Source: Casuarius casuarius (lineage: Eukaryota > Chordata > Aves > Casuariiformes > Casuariidae). From it: DNA of 64,000 bases. Of the stretch, positions 23,801 to 38,800 are shown in pieces. Positions within the stretch are counted from its first letter, which is position 1. Each line of letters begins with the position of its first letter. The stretch is from contig PTFA01000041.1 of NCBI GenBank assembly GCA_003342895.1, forward strand, positions 4,179,983 through 4,243,982. Reading direction: 5' to 3'. The position numbers and the translations under genes were made by a program. A model generated the notes under the pieces. That model searched no databases and was not told the origin of the DNA. It saw only the letters and a list, made by a program, of their open reading frames with translations.

Positions 23801-26800
23801 CCTTCTGCTGACACTGGCGCCCATCTGAATTTGTGTTAAGACTATTCAAAGAGTTAATTGAAAAGTATACTATCTGCTTGGCACCCTACCCACCCAAAAG
23901 TTAATTTTCTGCCAGGTTAGTTTCCTGCACTGGCTCATCACAAGGTCAGACAATCCCAGGGTCAAAGGGAAGCAGTAGGAACACTCAGCCCACAGACAGA
24001 GAAGGTGTCCAAGAGCAGCTTCATCAGTTTTGACAACAGCCAGCCATTAATATGAAACTGCACCTTAAGAACTTGCCAAAAAAAGTTAATCCCACCATAT
24101 TTCTGTCCCAAAATGTATTCCAGCAGTTAAAATTCCACCACCGACCCTTGCATTTCAGATTACTCTGCTAGTTGTTTAAACAAAAAAAATGTTCAACCAC
24201 TTCTTTCATCCTCCAGAAATTTTCCTAATTTGACAGCCTACATGACAAGCCCACTGAAACAGCAGCTCTTTTTCTGACTACCCAGAATGTAGCAAAATAT
24301 CATGAGCTTAAGAAATTTATTAAGCAAAATTACAGATGACACCACCCTTTTTTTTCCCCGGTAGTCTGACCCTCTATTAATTCTTAAGATATCAAGTCTG
24401 TCATTTGCATCAATTTTTATTTCATCAGTATCACCACACACGTTCCAGAAGATCAAAGAGGCAATGCTAAAGACACAAGGGAAAGCTGACACAGAGACAG
24501 TACTGAAGACACTAGGGAAAGCAGGAATACAAGCATGGCAGCTGTCACCACAGTCTAATGGAACAGCCAAGTATAAAAGAACTAGAACTTCTGTTTAGCT
24601 CTGGTTTGAGGGTAAACATGACCTCTGTCAAAAGATAACGTGAGAACAAGGGTGTAAATCTTCAAGAAGAGTTTAGGACTTGCCCAAGGTGCATTTATAG
24701 CACATTACTTAAAAAGCTGTATATAGCATGCACATAATTGTGTATATTTCAGTAACCAAAACATGAAGTGTACTACAATTCTGGTTCAGCTTGACTACAA
24801 GCAGACACTCTTGCCTGCAAGCAGAAACAAGCAGAAGCTGAAACTTCTGAAAGCAAAACTAACTGAAAGCAAACATTGCTTTCTTTCTCATTTTGGTAAT
24901 ATTTGGTAAGTTTTTGGCAATAAGACCATTGGATTTCGAGTTACAGTTTCTCAAAGACGACAGGCATTGACAAAGCACAAAGGTTATTTTGACAAAATAT
25001 CTACATTAGAATATAGTCCGCAAGGCGTATGTTAAGCAAGAAACAACACACGGCTTTAAAAAACAGACATAAAACGATGTGACCTTGTCATTAACAGTCT
25101 AACAAACCAAAGCCACAGAATTTTATTAGACAGTCAATTGCAAAAATGTTGCCACAGTAGTAAAGAGTACCTTCTTAACAACAAAAGAAGAATTTAGAAT
25201 ATTTTGTAATTTGATTGCATGTTTCTTCAAAGAATTTCTCCAAATTATTTCAGAGCTCTGAAAAGAAATAATAATATGAAGCACAACTGCCTACAGAAAT
25301 AGCCAAACCAAAGTCAGCTGTAAAGGCCAGTATGTAGAGCAGAGCACAAAGTCTTGAAATCCTCAAAATCTGCCATAGGGAAGTCAGCATTCTCTTTATT
25401 GGAGGAAGCAATGGGTGGAAGGTAGGGGGGAAGCCATGCATGGGGAATTAAAGGAGTTTTAAAAATACATATATAAAAAAAGACAGGGGAGCATATTCAA
25501 ATCTATACATATCACAAACACACTTTTGCACCTGAAATACAAGTGCCACATAGGAGGACACCAGAACCGATTCTCTCACTATTGGCAGCCATGTCAAAAT
25601 ATTGTCTCTCCACTGATCTCCATGGACCTTCAGATTTAAACCAGTACGATTGAGAGGAGAATCCTTTCGCATCCCTCCCCGGCCTGACCGAAGTGCTTTC
25701 AAAGCTATTATCTCACAGCTCACACAATGACATTCTAAGCTACAGAACTAGAAAGATTACAAGTTTCAACAGGTAGTTATCAATAAGTACTAGATTCACA
25801 ACAACTACACTAAAGCAGGGACACAGCTGAAGCAAATTTAAGGACACACAAGTTCAAGAAGCTAAATTCACAGTCCTGTCCTTTTATATACACTTTACCT
25901 TCTAGGAACTTGTGGTCTAAGACCCTTTCAGAAAAGCCCAAATACATACAAAAAAATCCAACACAACTGCAGCTCATCTTAAACACAAACACATTACTCT
26001 GTAATTAAGATGAAATAACAAAACATCACAAACAGGAAAAATCACAAGCTGTAAAGTTCATGATGTCGTCCAAAAGTTGATAACCGGGAGCCAGAACAAC
26101 CTGGTTCCAGGCTACAAGATAAAGCTTTTCTTGTTAACTTCACATCCCCTTTTCCCCCAGGAATGATAGGGTTCCTACGCCTCACTTATGTCATGCCAGC
26201 AGCAACAAGGTTTGCTGGTGCAAGGACAGTGGAGGATGACACAGCTAAGCTGCGACGAGACCCAGCCACACAGCAAGACTGTTCAGACTAACTCATCCCA
26301 TAACATACAATAGGACTACTAAAGCACTTCAATGACCTACTGCATGCAAATCACTCTCCAACCTCTCCCTTTCCTTGGCTCACTAAGCTATAGGGTATGA
26401 GTCCTGTGTGTCTTAGTGGTATGCAGATCTCTAACTTGAATGGTCAGGGAAGATGGCCTCTTCTGGACAGAGACAGTCAACCTACACCAAAAGAAATTTA
26501 TACAACAAAAATTCAACCCAATGATAATGAAGGGGGCAGAAACAAACAAAATAACCAAACTGACTTTCTCTCAATCTTCTCTCCCTGTTACCAAGTCTTA
26601 GCTGTTCTGCAACCCACCAAACAGACAATTTATATCCCCAAGGCTGGGAGGAAGAGGCAGTGTGATCTCAGAGAATTACATTCTAACTGTTTAAGATAAT
26701 CTGTTTTGCCTTATGCCTTCCCCTACTTCTTATGTTATTTCTGGCCCCTACTTACAACCAGTTCAGGTGTTAGAAATATGCTTCCATGAGACTCTTTGGT

Positions 26801-29800
26801 GTGGTGGTTTTCTGCAACTGCAATAGGAAGGGCTCACCCAGGACAGGCAAGCAGCAACCATGGTGCAAGAGAAGGAACTAAACACATACCAGTTTAAAAT
26901 GTTTAAATTGGCTACTGTATTCTGTCTAAGAGATACCTTACCTAAATCTCCTTTGTATGTCAGAGCAGTGAGTTGCTGTAGTAGCTTCCAGCATGACTGA
27001 AAGCAAAAATATTTATTCATCATGCAAAACAGGCCTCATAGCTTGTTACAAAAGAGCTTAGTATAGAAACACACTGCATACTTTCCCTTTTACTACCTCA
27101 CACACAAATCTAATCACACCTTACAACATGCAAAACAGCTAAGACATTCTGACAAATTTGTTATAGCATCTGTTTCCAAACAACTGCTGGTGAAGAGCTC
27201 CAAACCTACCCTAATCAGCATGACTTAGTCAATCTGGTCCTGCCTTGCAGAGCATAGAAATCTTCAAAAGGCTTCTGGCACATGATCAATCCCTGAGTTA
27301 CACTGATCCTCAAGCCCCAGACAGCAAAGTCCAACTCCTGAATTCCAGCTTACAGCCCTTGATAATGGCAAGCTGCCCTGAGACCAACAGTTACACAGGC
27401 AAGTACACATGCTGCTTCTAACTTCTGATTTCGAGTACATGCATGTTACGTAATAATTTGGGAAATACTTTAAGTTTAGTCACAACAAGCACACATGATC
27501 AGAACATGACAGGGCCCACAGGTCACCAAAGCAACATGCGTTTCCTTACCCTCCCCCCTATGAAGGGCCTTGAAGAAGACAGTAGTAGAACACACAGTTC
27601 TTTAGTCTGGCCTACAAGCCATTTGAAGCCATCAAGCCATTGCAAGTCATCTTTTAATTAGGGCTACTTACATAAATGGAGACAGGGTAAACATCGATTT
27701 ATGCTGCCTAAGGATTCACCCAAACCACAGGGCTGTAGACTTTCCCTTCTCAGGCAGCTGAGGTCTCAAATGCTCTGAATCAATCCATGAGGTAGACAAA
27801 TTAATTCTCTTGATATTAAAGTGGAAATCAGTAAAGCAGGGCCTCAAACTGTCCCTCCATATTCCAAGCATGGAATAAACCCATAGAGATAGCTTCTGTT
27901 AATCAACGGATGTCAGTCTCATGAGCAGTCAATTAAGAAGGATTCCACTGTAATTACTATAATAATTAGATCTCTGCTACAAATCCCAACTTAAAATAGC
28001 TGCTAGGATTAAATAGCAATTGCTGGGTGAAGATGCAGTCTAACTGTACTTTTTAAAAAAATGCATTTTTGTAATTAACATAATATCAAGAGAACTTGTT
28101 AATTGTTAGTATTTTTAGCTGGAACACTAGTTAGAAATGAGGTCAACCACATAGTCTCGATCATCTTAGTCTACTGCTTTCCTCATGTTCAAATCAGAGA
28201 CTTCTAAGAATATACAAGAAGTCTGCCCTTTTCTTGGCAAAATCTTGCTTCCGCATCTGTGGACTTCCAGCAGCAAAATGATCAAGAATTACTTAATTTT
28301 AGGAAAATTTTCATTGGCTTTGTTTGCTAGGTGAATTGAGGTGGTGGACAGGGCATTCGATCTGGAAGAGGACAGCATCATGATGGTGCTGGAAGAAATG
28401 GAAAGTGATTAGCCATCTCATTACTGGGGAGTGAATGGAAGAAAGATTAGTTTCATGTTCCAAGTTACTGTGAAAGGCAAACGAGCAGAGACAAAGAAAA
28501 GAATAAGACTGGCCCAAGACATGCTAGAGAGGAGAATGCACACAACCTAGGAACGTTACAAACTAGGAAAACTCTAGTATTTAACACATGCATTACACAG
28601 TATACTTCACAAAGCAACCGAATTTTTAACACCTAAGTCTTCCCAGGTACAGGTCCCATACTGATTACCTAGAAAGGCTCAGCTGCTTATCAAATCACAC
28701 TGCACTAAAAGCATTCATAATCATAAGACTCAACATCAGCTTTGAGTATTTTGTTTAGGAATTACTGATAGCTTAATACTAGCAGAAGGAGCTATCCTCT
28801 TTCCAAATGGCCATAAATATTCTTGGTATTTTTCTCTGTACTGACTTTGGTCCCATGCAACTCCTCAGCCTTTTCAGCTCAGTAACTCATGGAGGGAGAG
28901 GGCAAGTATTCTTCCATGAGTCTTCTGCTTGTGCAGTGAGCTAAATCAGTTCACAAAGGGGTCACGTGAAGGCCATGGCAAGCCCTAAGGAAAAGGCAGG
29001 ACTACCTCTTTTCAACACCAACACGTTGTTAAACTGGTTCAGTCCATATCATTGAACTTCATCAAACAGCCACATCTCTCAAAAATCCAACTTCAACTGC
29101 AAAACCACTTGAAGCTCCCACCCCTTACCACAGCTTTTAACGTGGATCAGTTACGTAGTTCATTTTGCAGTACAGGGAATGAACCTTTTAAATGACATCC
29201 ACTGTTCAAGCCAGAGTATCACAGAAAATAGACTAAGATTTGACACTGGTTAGTATTAAACTACATACACTCTCTCAAGTTGTAATCTATTCTACATAGA
29301 CTTTTTTCTTTTTTAATTTGATTTCTTTGGAGCAAAGCCTTACACTGGAATGAGAATACCCCTAGAATTTAACCTTTCGTTATCACAAGTTCCAGCTGTA
29401 AGGCCAGTAAGGAAAGCCTGTAATAAATCTTCATAGCAAAAGTTATTTTTCACTTATACAGGGGAAATGAAGTGGAACTTCAAGATTTTTTTCAGCAGTT
29501 GACTTATAAGAAAATTGTAAAAGGTCCCCGAATTAAGAGAGAGATACAGCAATGCCTTGCTGCTTGCTTAAACATTATTGTGAGTCAGCAGTACTACATA
29601 ACAACTCAAATAGTTTTGGATGGCAAAAGTGGTACACTGATTCCTGCATTTTTTGTTACAGGCACCCAAGATTACTGTTAGCACTACTGAACACTGCTAA
29701 AAAAAGCACTGTCACCTGAATTACGAATAACATGGTAGCCCAGCTTAGCAGCAAACAAGTCTCCATTCTGTTTCACTATTCTTCTGAATACTAATGTTCA

Positions 29801-32800
29801 GACACACATAGGGTTGCATCTATTTCCTTCCATATACCGTAAGAAAAAAAATTAAGTCTTTAAGTAAGCCTCACTAAACCAGTCTCTTTTTCAGTCTTAG
29901 CTGTCATGAGTCTGTACTGACGCCAAGTTGCTTAATGAGCCAGGTCTGAGATATGCCTTAATTGCAAAGGAAGGAAGGAGGAAGAGAGGGAGAATATGTA
30001 TGTATGAAGTACTTCAGTGCATATAAGTATACACAGTATAAACCATATAGTTTAAGAAAGTAGTACCTCTAACTTTCTAGTATTAGTTTATTGAAAGTTA
30101 AAAATATTCCCTTCTACAATCCAGACTGCATAAACTGGGGGGAAGGGGGGTGTCAACAGCTTCCCAGCTCCCAGAAGGGTGTTCACTAAAAGATTCTGAA
30201 GAAAAAACAAGTCTAAGTAAGAACAGAATTTGGTTTGTTAAAAAGCATTAGAGAAAATTCCTGAAAATAACACCCAGGAGTACTGTTTTTCCCCTCTGCA
30301 TTTCCAGTAACAAGACTAAAACTTGTCATTCCCTGGAGCTTGCAGGTTAGATCTTTAAACACCAAACTGTTCAACCACAGGCCTTAAAAAAAAATACCCA
30401 ATCTCCGGTTGACTAGGCTAAGTCTAAATCACATGCACTACTAGTAAACTAATGCTTTAAAGAATGCAGAAGCTTTTTTGGAAACCAAGTGCAGGACAAG
30501 GCTAGATTTTATCAGAGGGCTACTTTGCCTAACATTCTGTCTCCACACAGCATCCCTGCTGAAGGCAGTAACAACAGAGCAAACACACAACTATACTTCA
30601 CAGCTGTACTCTACCTGAGCTGCAGGTTAGCAGGAGCTGGGACTTTGAGCCACATGTGTTTTAGTCTTTGTATTTAGTCTGATATATTTTTCTTCCATGT
30701 ATATTTTTCTTTTCATGTGTTATGCAACTATAATGTTAATATTAAAAGGCCTGCCAGACACCCAACATGGATGCAATCTTAATTCTGGTCAAAATACTGG
30801 GGCCTGTAACACATAGAGCTACAACAGCCACAGCTTCCATAAGGTTGCCTTGTATTTACATCCTTGTCAGGTTTAACTCTCTCTTCTGTTAAGTACAGTT
30901 TCACCATCTCAAGCAGATTTAGGTAGTAACAATTTGACAAACACTGATACTTGCACGGAACATTTTACAGTATTCTCAAGTTGTGTGGGGACAGCAAAAC
31001 ATCAAAACCATTATCTAGAAAATGGAGACTATCAGAGGAAAACAGAAAATATCAATGAAATTGGTATTTTCAATGAAATTGATCCAGAAAGTGGAGAATA
31101 TAAATATTTGTGTAAATTTGTTCACTTAGCAGTTGAGGCTCAATACCTCTCCTTCACTGCAAACAAGTGACAGAAAAAAAAATGCCTTAACCCAAACTAA
31201 CCACCTTTTAATAGTCACGTGTACACATTCCATATAAAACATTCATATACTGCAGTTCAGGTACAAATTCAAACTAAAGAAGATTCTAGAGCATCATGTT
31301 AAACCACCAGGCTCATTTCTGAATTAAAAAATAATAAAAAAAATCTGTAGTATTATCCATTTCAATGCTACAGGGGAGGAGGGAGGGAAGGTCACAGAGA
31401 AAGTATAAGGTGAACCATACTAGTGATTAAAATGTAGCCAATGAAGCACAATTCTGTAGACTCCACAACATCTACATATTGAAGTGCTTTCTTCCCCTGT
31501 GTAAGATCTCACACAATGGAAATAAACTGTCACATAGTGCACAGCACAAACGTGGGCTGTACAAGTATGCGCAGGCTGCACCAAGCCTCACCCTGGAATT
31601 ACTGTCACGTTGTCAACGATATCAAAGTTACCATCTCATATTCCTCTAAAACAAAAGCTCAATTAAATTGCTTGCCTCTTACTAAGAGGCAAAGTTTTTG
31701 TATATACCAAGACGGCAAGGTATCAAGGCATGTGGGAAATCTGAAGTTATCCCCCTAAAAACTATAAATGCCAGAACCAACATCCTCAGAAATGTTATAT
31801 CTCAAAGTCTGCAGCAAAGAAGAACATGTCTGGCAATTAGGATAGGATTATTATAGTCAGCTAAATTTTGTCAAAATACATTCATGAAAACACAAGTAAA
31901 ATCTATCAGTACTTTCTGACTAAACACAGTATTGGCTTCTGCATTCACAACAGCCAATAGACCAGAATTTCAGGTCTAATGCCATGAAGGTGGAAAAGTG
32001 CTTCTTCACTAGTGACAGTAGCAGGTGCAACACTGAATAACTTAAAATAGACTCTTCAAAGATTACCCCACTGTGATGCGCTTATCTATATACTTCCTGC
32101 TGCAGATGTCAGTCTTCACTTTGCAGAGCTATAGATTTAGACACTTTTGAACTTAGCTATATTTGAATGCAAAAAGATACTAACTACAGCAGAGACTTGC
32201 ATTAGGCAGAAAGGTTTAGACAAACACCAACTTTAAGTCTCCTGATGAATCAAAAATGTGTTTTGGATCACTGAAGTGCTACAGACACTACAAGTCAGGT
32301 GCCAAATCATTATTCTTTATAGGTCAGCTATTCTTAGTACCTTGTTATCTGCAGGTTTATCAAGATTGCCTTTAAAAACACAAGATACTAGTATTCCAAA
32401 CTCATGACCCTTTTAGACGCAATTAAGTGCGAACTCCAGTTTTTCAGGCTGGTATAAACATTGAACAACTGAGACAGGCAGATGATGATAAAGCCATATG
32501 GGTTTGGGGAAGGAAGAAGGAAGAGCAAAGGTGAACAGGAAAGATTTACTACAAGGCCAAGCACTTCCCTAATGCTCAAAAGTGGAATGTATTACACTGT
32601 GCACACAGAATAATCACGACAGTTATGAGTTAAGTGGCTGAATGGGACAAAATATGACTACCAAATGTGATTTACAAGGAGACAGCATCAATACAAATTC
32701 AGTCCATGCTTTCAAGTTCAGACCAGAAGGCCTTTTTGCTCTTTTTTCAAAATTAGAGGCATTTTAACACCTTTTAGGCATGTTGTACTTTCACTTCTCA

Positions 32801-35800
32801 TCATTAAAATCAGCTTACGACCTTCGTATATTTAAAAAACAAATCAGTCAACCCCCCAACACACATACACACACCACGCCACTGCTAGCATTCCTTATGT
32901 CTTCATTCCTTATGTTTATTGTATTAATGAAAACCTATACCTCTCAAGGACGAGATGCATCTTACTTCCTCCACCTCTCACAGGCGGAAGAGTTCAAGCC
33001 CATCCTGACAGTCATAATCCACCCAAAAACACTATACATAATTATGTGAAACACAACACAGAGCTGCCTGCTTCCCTGCCACATGTTCAGCTGCAAAGAT
33101 TGTAGCCGAGTCTTGATGGATAACCCCTGGCCACAAGGGAATATAGTTATAAGTACAAATATGCATACTTTAATGTGCATATTTAATACGTATAAATGCA
33201 CAAAGTATAACAGACATTTTAGAAGATGGCTTTTTGTCCCTCCTGAATACTGAATTCAGGAATAAAGCTCAGAGGTCAGCACAGAAACTCATTTACAGGA
33301 CCAAAGAAAATATCTTATTAATTATACCAGCCATCTTACATCCCCACCTTAGCACCTATCACTATGTAAACTACCATAGGTTGCAAGCAAGATTTTGTAC
33401 TTTGCATCAATTCATTATCTTCCTTCTGTGCAGGAAGTATTTTAGATATGTAGCCATTTATGAAGGTATTTATAGAAGACTCTTTAGCACATCATAGCTT
33501 GAAAAGCATCAACCTGATACTGTATACATTTTTAGAGTGCAAAAAACCAGAGCTGCCTAATATATGCTTATAAATTACCCAAAACAGTCTCAGTTTCATA
33601 CTGCTTACTGCATTAAGTAGTTTGATCATTCTATACGATTCATGGGTTTCTTCCAATGCCAAAAATAAAGGGCCAAATAATAACTGATCAATCAAAAAAA
33701 AAAGTTTTAATGCAAGGTGAGAAACACTTGGCACAAGAGTAAAGCATTTTGTTAACATGCAATTCCAACAGAGACACCTCAAATGACTTGCCAGATTTCA
33801 CACACAAGAAGGGGAGCGAAAGGCAAAACGAAACAAAACAAACAACTTGTCCCACAAATTTTACGGTATTTAGGACCATACTTACGCCACAACATCTTAG
33901 TTTTTCTTGCTTCTTTTATCAGCCAGACATCACTGATACATAGAAAGAAAAAAAAAAAAATCTTCAAGGGTAATACCTCCAAGCAGTTTATAACAATAGT
34001 TCAGAGACACCTAGGAGGTTTTTCAAACTGTTTTGCACCTTTCAGTAATTCTGACAGTACACTGCTGATAATTAACTACTTGAGGTTCTCAAACAAATGG
34101 TATTGTATGGCCTTTTCCTCAAGTAGGTGTTTTATTCCTTTCCATATTAGTAAGTCATCAAGGGAACCAACATCCTATGAAGAACACTAGCTGTCCACAA
34201 GAAAACGTATTCCTGCTTCCTCCGTCCATTCAGCGCCGAGATACAGATCTGACCTAGTAAAGTCAGTTCAGTAACAGCAAGCCAAAATATCCTTCCATCC
34301 CTGGAAGATACTGCTGCCAGAAGCTGGCTTACGACCTCAAATTCTGATTCCAGCTGCACAGTTTCATCTGCTAAACTGATAATCTGAGTTCCTTCAAATC
34401 CTCAGCAACGAATATTGCCTAGCATTCACAGGTAATTTGAATGGATTATTTAACGTGTGTAAAAGAAAAGTATTGAAACAATCCTCCCAGAGAGTAAACT
34501 TGTCGGCTATCATCTAGTTCTGTGTCTGAGGAAAAATGACACCACAGTCTAACACATCCACACACTCATTCTCCCTGTTAATGGTGGCGAAAACCACAAC
34601 CACAAAGACAAACATTCATCATAAACACAGAAGTAAACTGTACATACTCTGCTGACCACAGTGCCAAACACTCTTGGATGAGAGACTATCTGCCTCCAAA
34701 TCTAGCAACTTTTAATGCTGAATCTCCTCCTTCTCTATTAACCAAAAAAGATGCTTCTTTTTCAGAATTTTCTTAAGCACAGGGATAAGAACAGTAAGAG
34801 GTCTAACCTGTATCATTGAGAGTGTACTGCTTTTCTCATAGTCACGAGAAGACTAATATTGGAAAACATTCAAACCTCCCAAATGCCTTTCCAGAAAGCT
34901 ATAGCAGGGAAATTACTATTTAATTTAAAATATGGCAGATACCTTGTTTCTTCAATTTTTCAAAATACAGCATTAACCTGATTATTAAAAATAATCAGGT
35001 TTATAAATCATGCCCATGGACCACCTTTATCTGCCTAAGGGAATCAACAATGAAGAAAATGAGGGCTTGGTTTTACACATTTGTTCTTCTGATAAGCTCT
35101 CTTTCGCCAGTGAGAATATCCATGAATATTTTCCCCATTGCCACCAGCTGGCTTGGGAACTCCATACTATCCTGTTATACAACTTAACTATTATCCTCTG
35201 AGTGGACTACAGTCATGCAACATAGCCATGCACGAAGTTAAGATTTACATTATAACTAGCAGAGAATTTGTGGCACCTTTCTCAGTAACATAAGCTTATT
35301 AGGAGCACTTCAAAACTGGTCTTCCCTCACCAGCTTCTCCAGAATTTCTAATCAAAACTAAGGTTCTGTCCTATTTCCAGGGCACTCCACAGCTCTCACA
35401 CTGATCATCTAAAAGCCTGCTAAAGCTCCCAAAAAACAACATCAACATTTATCAACTATCCTCTACCAGCTCAAGATCCTTCTGCAGTGAAAGTATGGAT
35501 GCATGGGAAAAAACAGGACTTACATAACAGTTAATTGTACATAATCGTACAAAAAAAATTCCTAAAAAAAAAAACCCTCCAAGGATCAAAAAACACTGCT
35601 TTCTGTTCAAGTTCAAGAAATACAATACAAATTGTTCTTAATATTTAGTCATCATTAAGCAAATTTCTAAACATCTTCCAAAGTCAAGACACCTCAGAAA
35701 ACATGCTCCTCCAGAGAAAGGGTGAGAGAATAAACAAGCAACAAAATTCTGTGAATCACGCTAATCCTACAGCTCTGATACAAAGTGTCCCTGTTTAAAA

Positions 35801-38800
35801 ACTTTTAAACCGGAATGCTTCCCTAATTTCTCCCCCATGCACTTTTAGTCTATGAAAAATACCTTATAAAGCCAAAGAACTTTTTCAGATGTTTTCCAAT
35901 TGGACGAGTCTTACATTGGTGACATAAGAAAAGCTGCTTTACTTCAGTTTCTGTAGTTGAAGTTCCTCCCCATCACATGCAAACAGTGAGAAAAGTCTTG
36001 CCTACTACCTTGAAGTCTGTTGAGTTCTAACTTTATGAAATGCATTACTTGCCTGAAATGAACTGAAAAAAATTAAACCTTTATCCTAGCATTTGAACAG
36101 TCTCATACAGTACTTGGCCTCTACTTTAAGATGACAGCAACTACATCAGAAAACAGAATTAGTACATGAACATTAACCATAACTTTATTTGAGCAAAACA
36201 GAAGATAAACAGCAAGGGCAAACGAGCTATCGCTTTTGACAATGAATATGTGGAAGTGATGAATGAGAAACAGTAAAAAGTCCGTAAGTTCACCCATATG
36301 CATCTGTAGGCTTTAAAACTTTCATAGAAGTAATCCATGTACAGGATTCCAGTAACTATATCAAATATGAAAATTCTGCAGTGCTGAGCCTTGAGTAGGT
36401 TCTTTCCTAGAGCCTTACTCCTAAGTATTCCAATAAATATTACCCTGTTAATTCAGAAGAGAACTGAACTTAAAACAAGCGATGATTTCTGTGTTAGAGA
36501 ACTTTAAGTATCATGTATACAATACCACAGTATTATAAAATCTTCTTCCTGATGTTAGTTCCCATTTTCTCTCAATCTTCTAAGAATTCTTTTCCTCATA
36601 CTTTAAGGAGTGAGAAAACAAAATAGGCACACAGGACACGTCCTGCTAAGACACTAATACAGAATTGAGGGGGGAGAGAGGAGAAACACTGTGTAGTTTT
36701 GCAGTTAAAAATTGCATTTCTTAAGAAGATATGCAAAGGCAAAAGGGAGATCCAGAAAATAATTTTAAATAAACAATGTTATGAAGAGACTTAAGAAGGG
36801 GAAAAAACTATGGAATTTTAAAACAAGAAAATAGGACATTTGAAATAATTAAACCTGGGAAAGTACCTAGAAACAAAAGTCTCATGTACTATGTAAACAG
36901 ACAAATACAGGGGATGATAATGGCACAAACAGAAGAGTATACAAATCAAGTCACAGCAAGTGTTTTCTTACTTGCACCAAGCAGGGCGTTTTGGGGAAGA
37001 TTCATGACAGGTAATAGTTTGGCAAAATGACTCCCAAACTTCTTTCCTTTCCAAGAGAGGCCCTGTATCTTTAACTCACTGCCATTACACTTTCGTAATA
37101 TGGCCTTGCATAAAAACCTCTAGTGTTGAAAAGGAAAATCTGGAAACAAAAGGCTACGCAGAATTTCCATGCTGAGACCTTTCCAACAGCCACGCTTTGA
37201 GCTGCACATCTGATCAGGTGTGCAGCTGAAGCCTAGAGCCCTTTGAATTACAACAGAAGAGGGACAGCAGCATGACGTATATATAGGGCAATCTCTGCTA
37301 CAAAATCCCTCTCTCCCTGAAGATTTGGTAACTCTTCCAGGCCAGCTACAAGATCTTGAAATATTTTCTAGTAATCATTGAAAAGCAACAGGCTCTAAGT
37401 CATGATATAGGTATAAAGCTAAGAATTTAAAATGAAATTTAGACCAGCTTCATCCTATCACAATACTCCTGCTCTCATAACCCAAGTCTGCCCAATTTTG
37501 TACCAAAATGCAATGCTAATTTGGACACTGACAAGCAATCCCTTCCAACAACACACTCTCAAAAGCTTCCATTTCAACTGAAAAAGCATGATTTTCTTAA
37601 CTTCTGATTAAAGGAAACAAATCTTTAAGAGTGGTACTCAAACCTTAAGAGGACTATTTCCTCTCTCACCGACAGTACTTGTCCTTGAAGGGACCGACAG
37701 ACCAGCAATTCCCCCCCCAACTTTTGTATCATCCCCAACTCATCCAATCCACCTCTGTGTATTTGTTTAACCAAAGAGATCCTGTCTGAATAGTTAGCTC
37801 CAGAATGTACATACAACTGAGAAATATACAGATACTGGTGGGAAGGAGGGAAGAGGGAATATACAGGCTTGTCAAATAGAAGAGGGTTGCATACAGACAT
37901 AAGCAGCAACTGGTCTTTTTGTTCGGATACATGAGTCATTTGATGCATTCCTTGATATTAAAGCTATTTTTTCTTCTTACAAATACAAAGAAAAGTACTA
38001 ACGAAGGGGGGAAAAAAGAACAAGTGACTGATTACACATATCAAAAGTCAGCAAATTAAAGAACTATTCTAGCAGAGCAGACTCCCATGCACAGACATAC
38101 ACATGTTCCTTTAAAAGAAAGGCTTAAGAAAGCAAGGCATTAATTTACAAGTGTTCAAAACTAATGTTGAATATGCTCTTCAAATTGATATTGAAATAAA
38201 TGCATATACACTGCTGAGGAATATTATCATGTAGTTATGATACGATTCTCGAGACAGAGAAACAAAGTTGTACACTCAAAAAAACCACTAAGAGATTTAA
38301 GGGCTTGCCACATGGCACTTCATATTTACCTGAAGCAATTTAATATTAAGCAGGCTCCTGTGAACAACTTAACTTTCTACTGGAGTAAAATAAAGGATGT
38401 TGGCTACTGAAATCAAAAAGAAAACTAAAACTGTGTCACTCTGATCCTCAACCATTTTTATTACTGAATTATTGCCTTCCCCCCAAATATAACCTTTATA
38501 AACATTTTACTGCATGAAATTAATACCTGTTTCTTTGCTGAAATCCACTACATCATACAGATCAAATTAAAAAAAATAAACATGAAGACAAGGTTATTTG
38601 TCTCCTCCTTACAATAAAATACAAAAATTTACAGGACGTAAAGCCTTTCCATACAAGCACAACCTTAAAATTACTCAGAATTATGTCCTATCATGAGCTC
38701 CTCTTCCCTACCTCCAAAGATCTACCTGTTCCACTCCTTCCTGTTCTACTAAGAACAGGGCTAATAAAGTTGTCTTTGCTTTTTTTGGTCTCGATGTAAA

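Noticed and set aside
26140..26300. Possible plus-strand exon after TTTTCCCCCAG
   Set aside because: There is an acceptor-like string, but the following sequence has no recognisable product and no matching donor or conserved frame.
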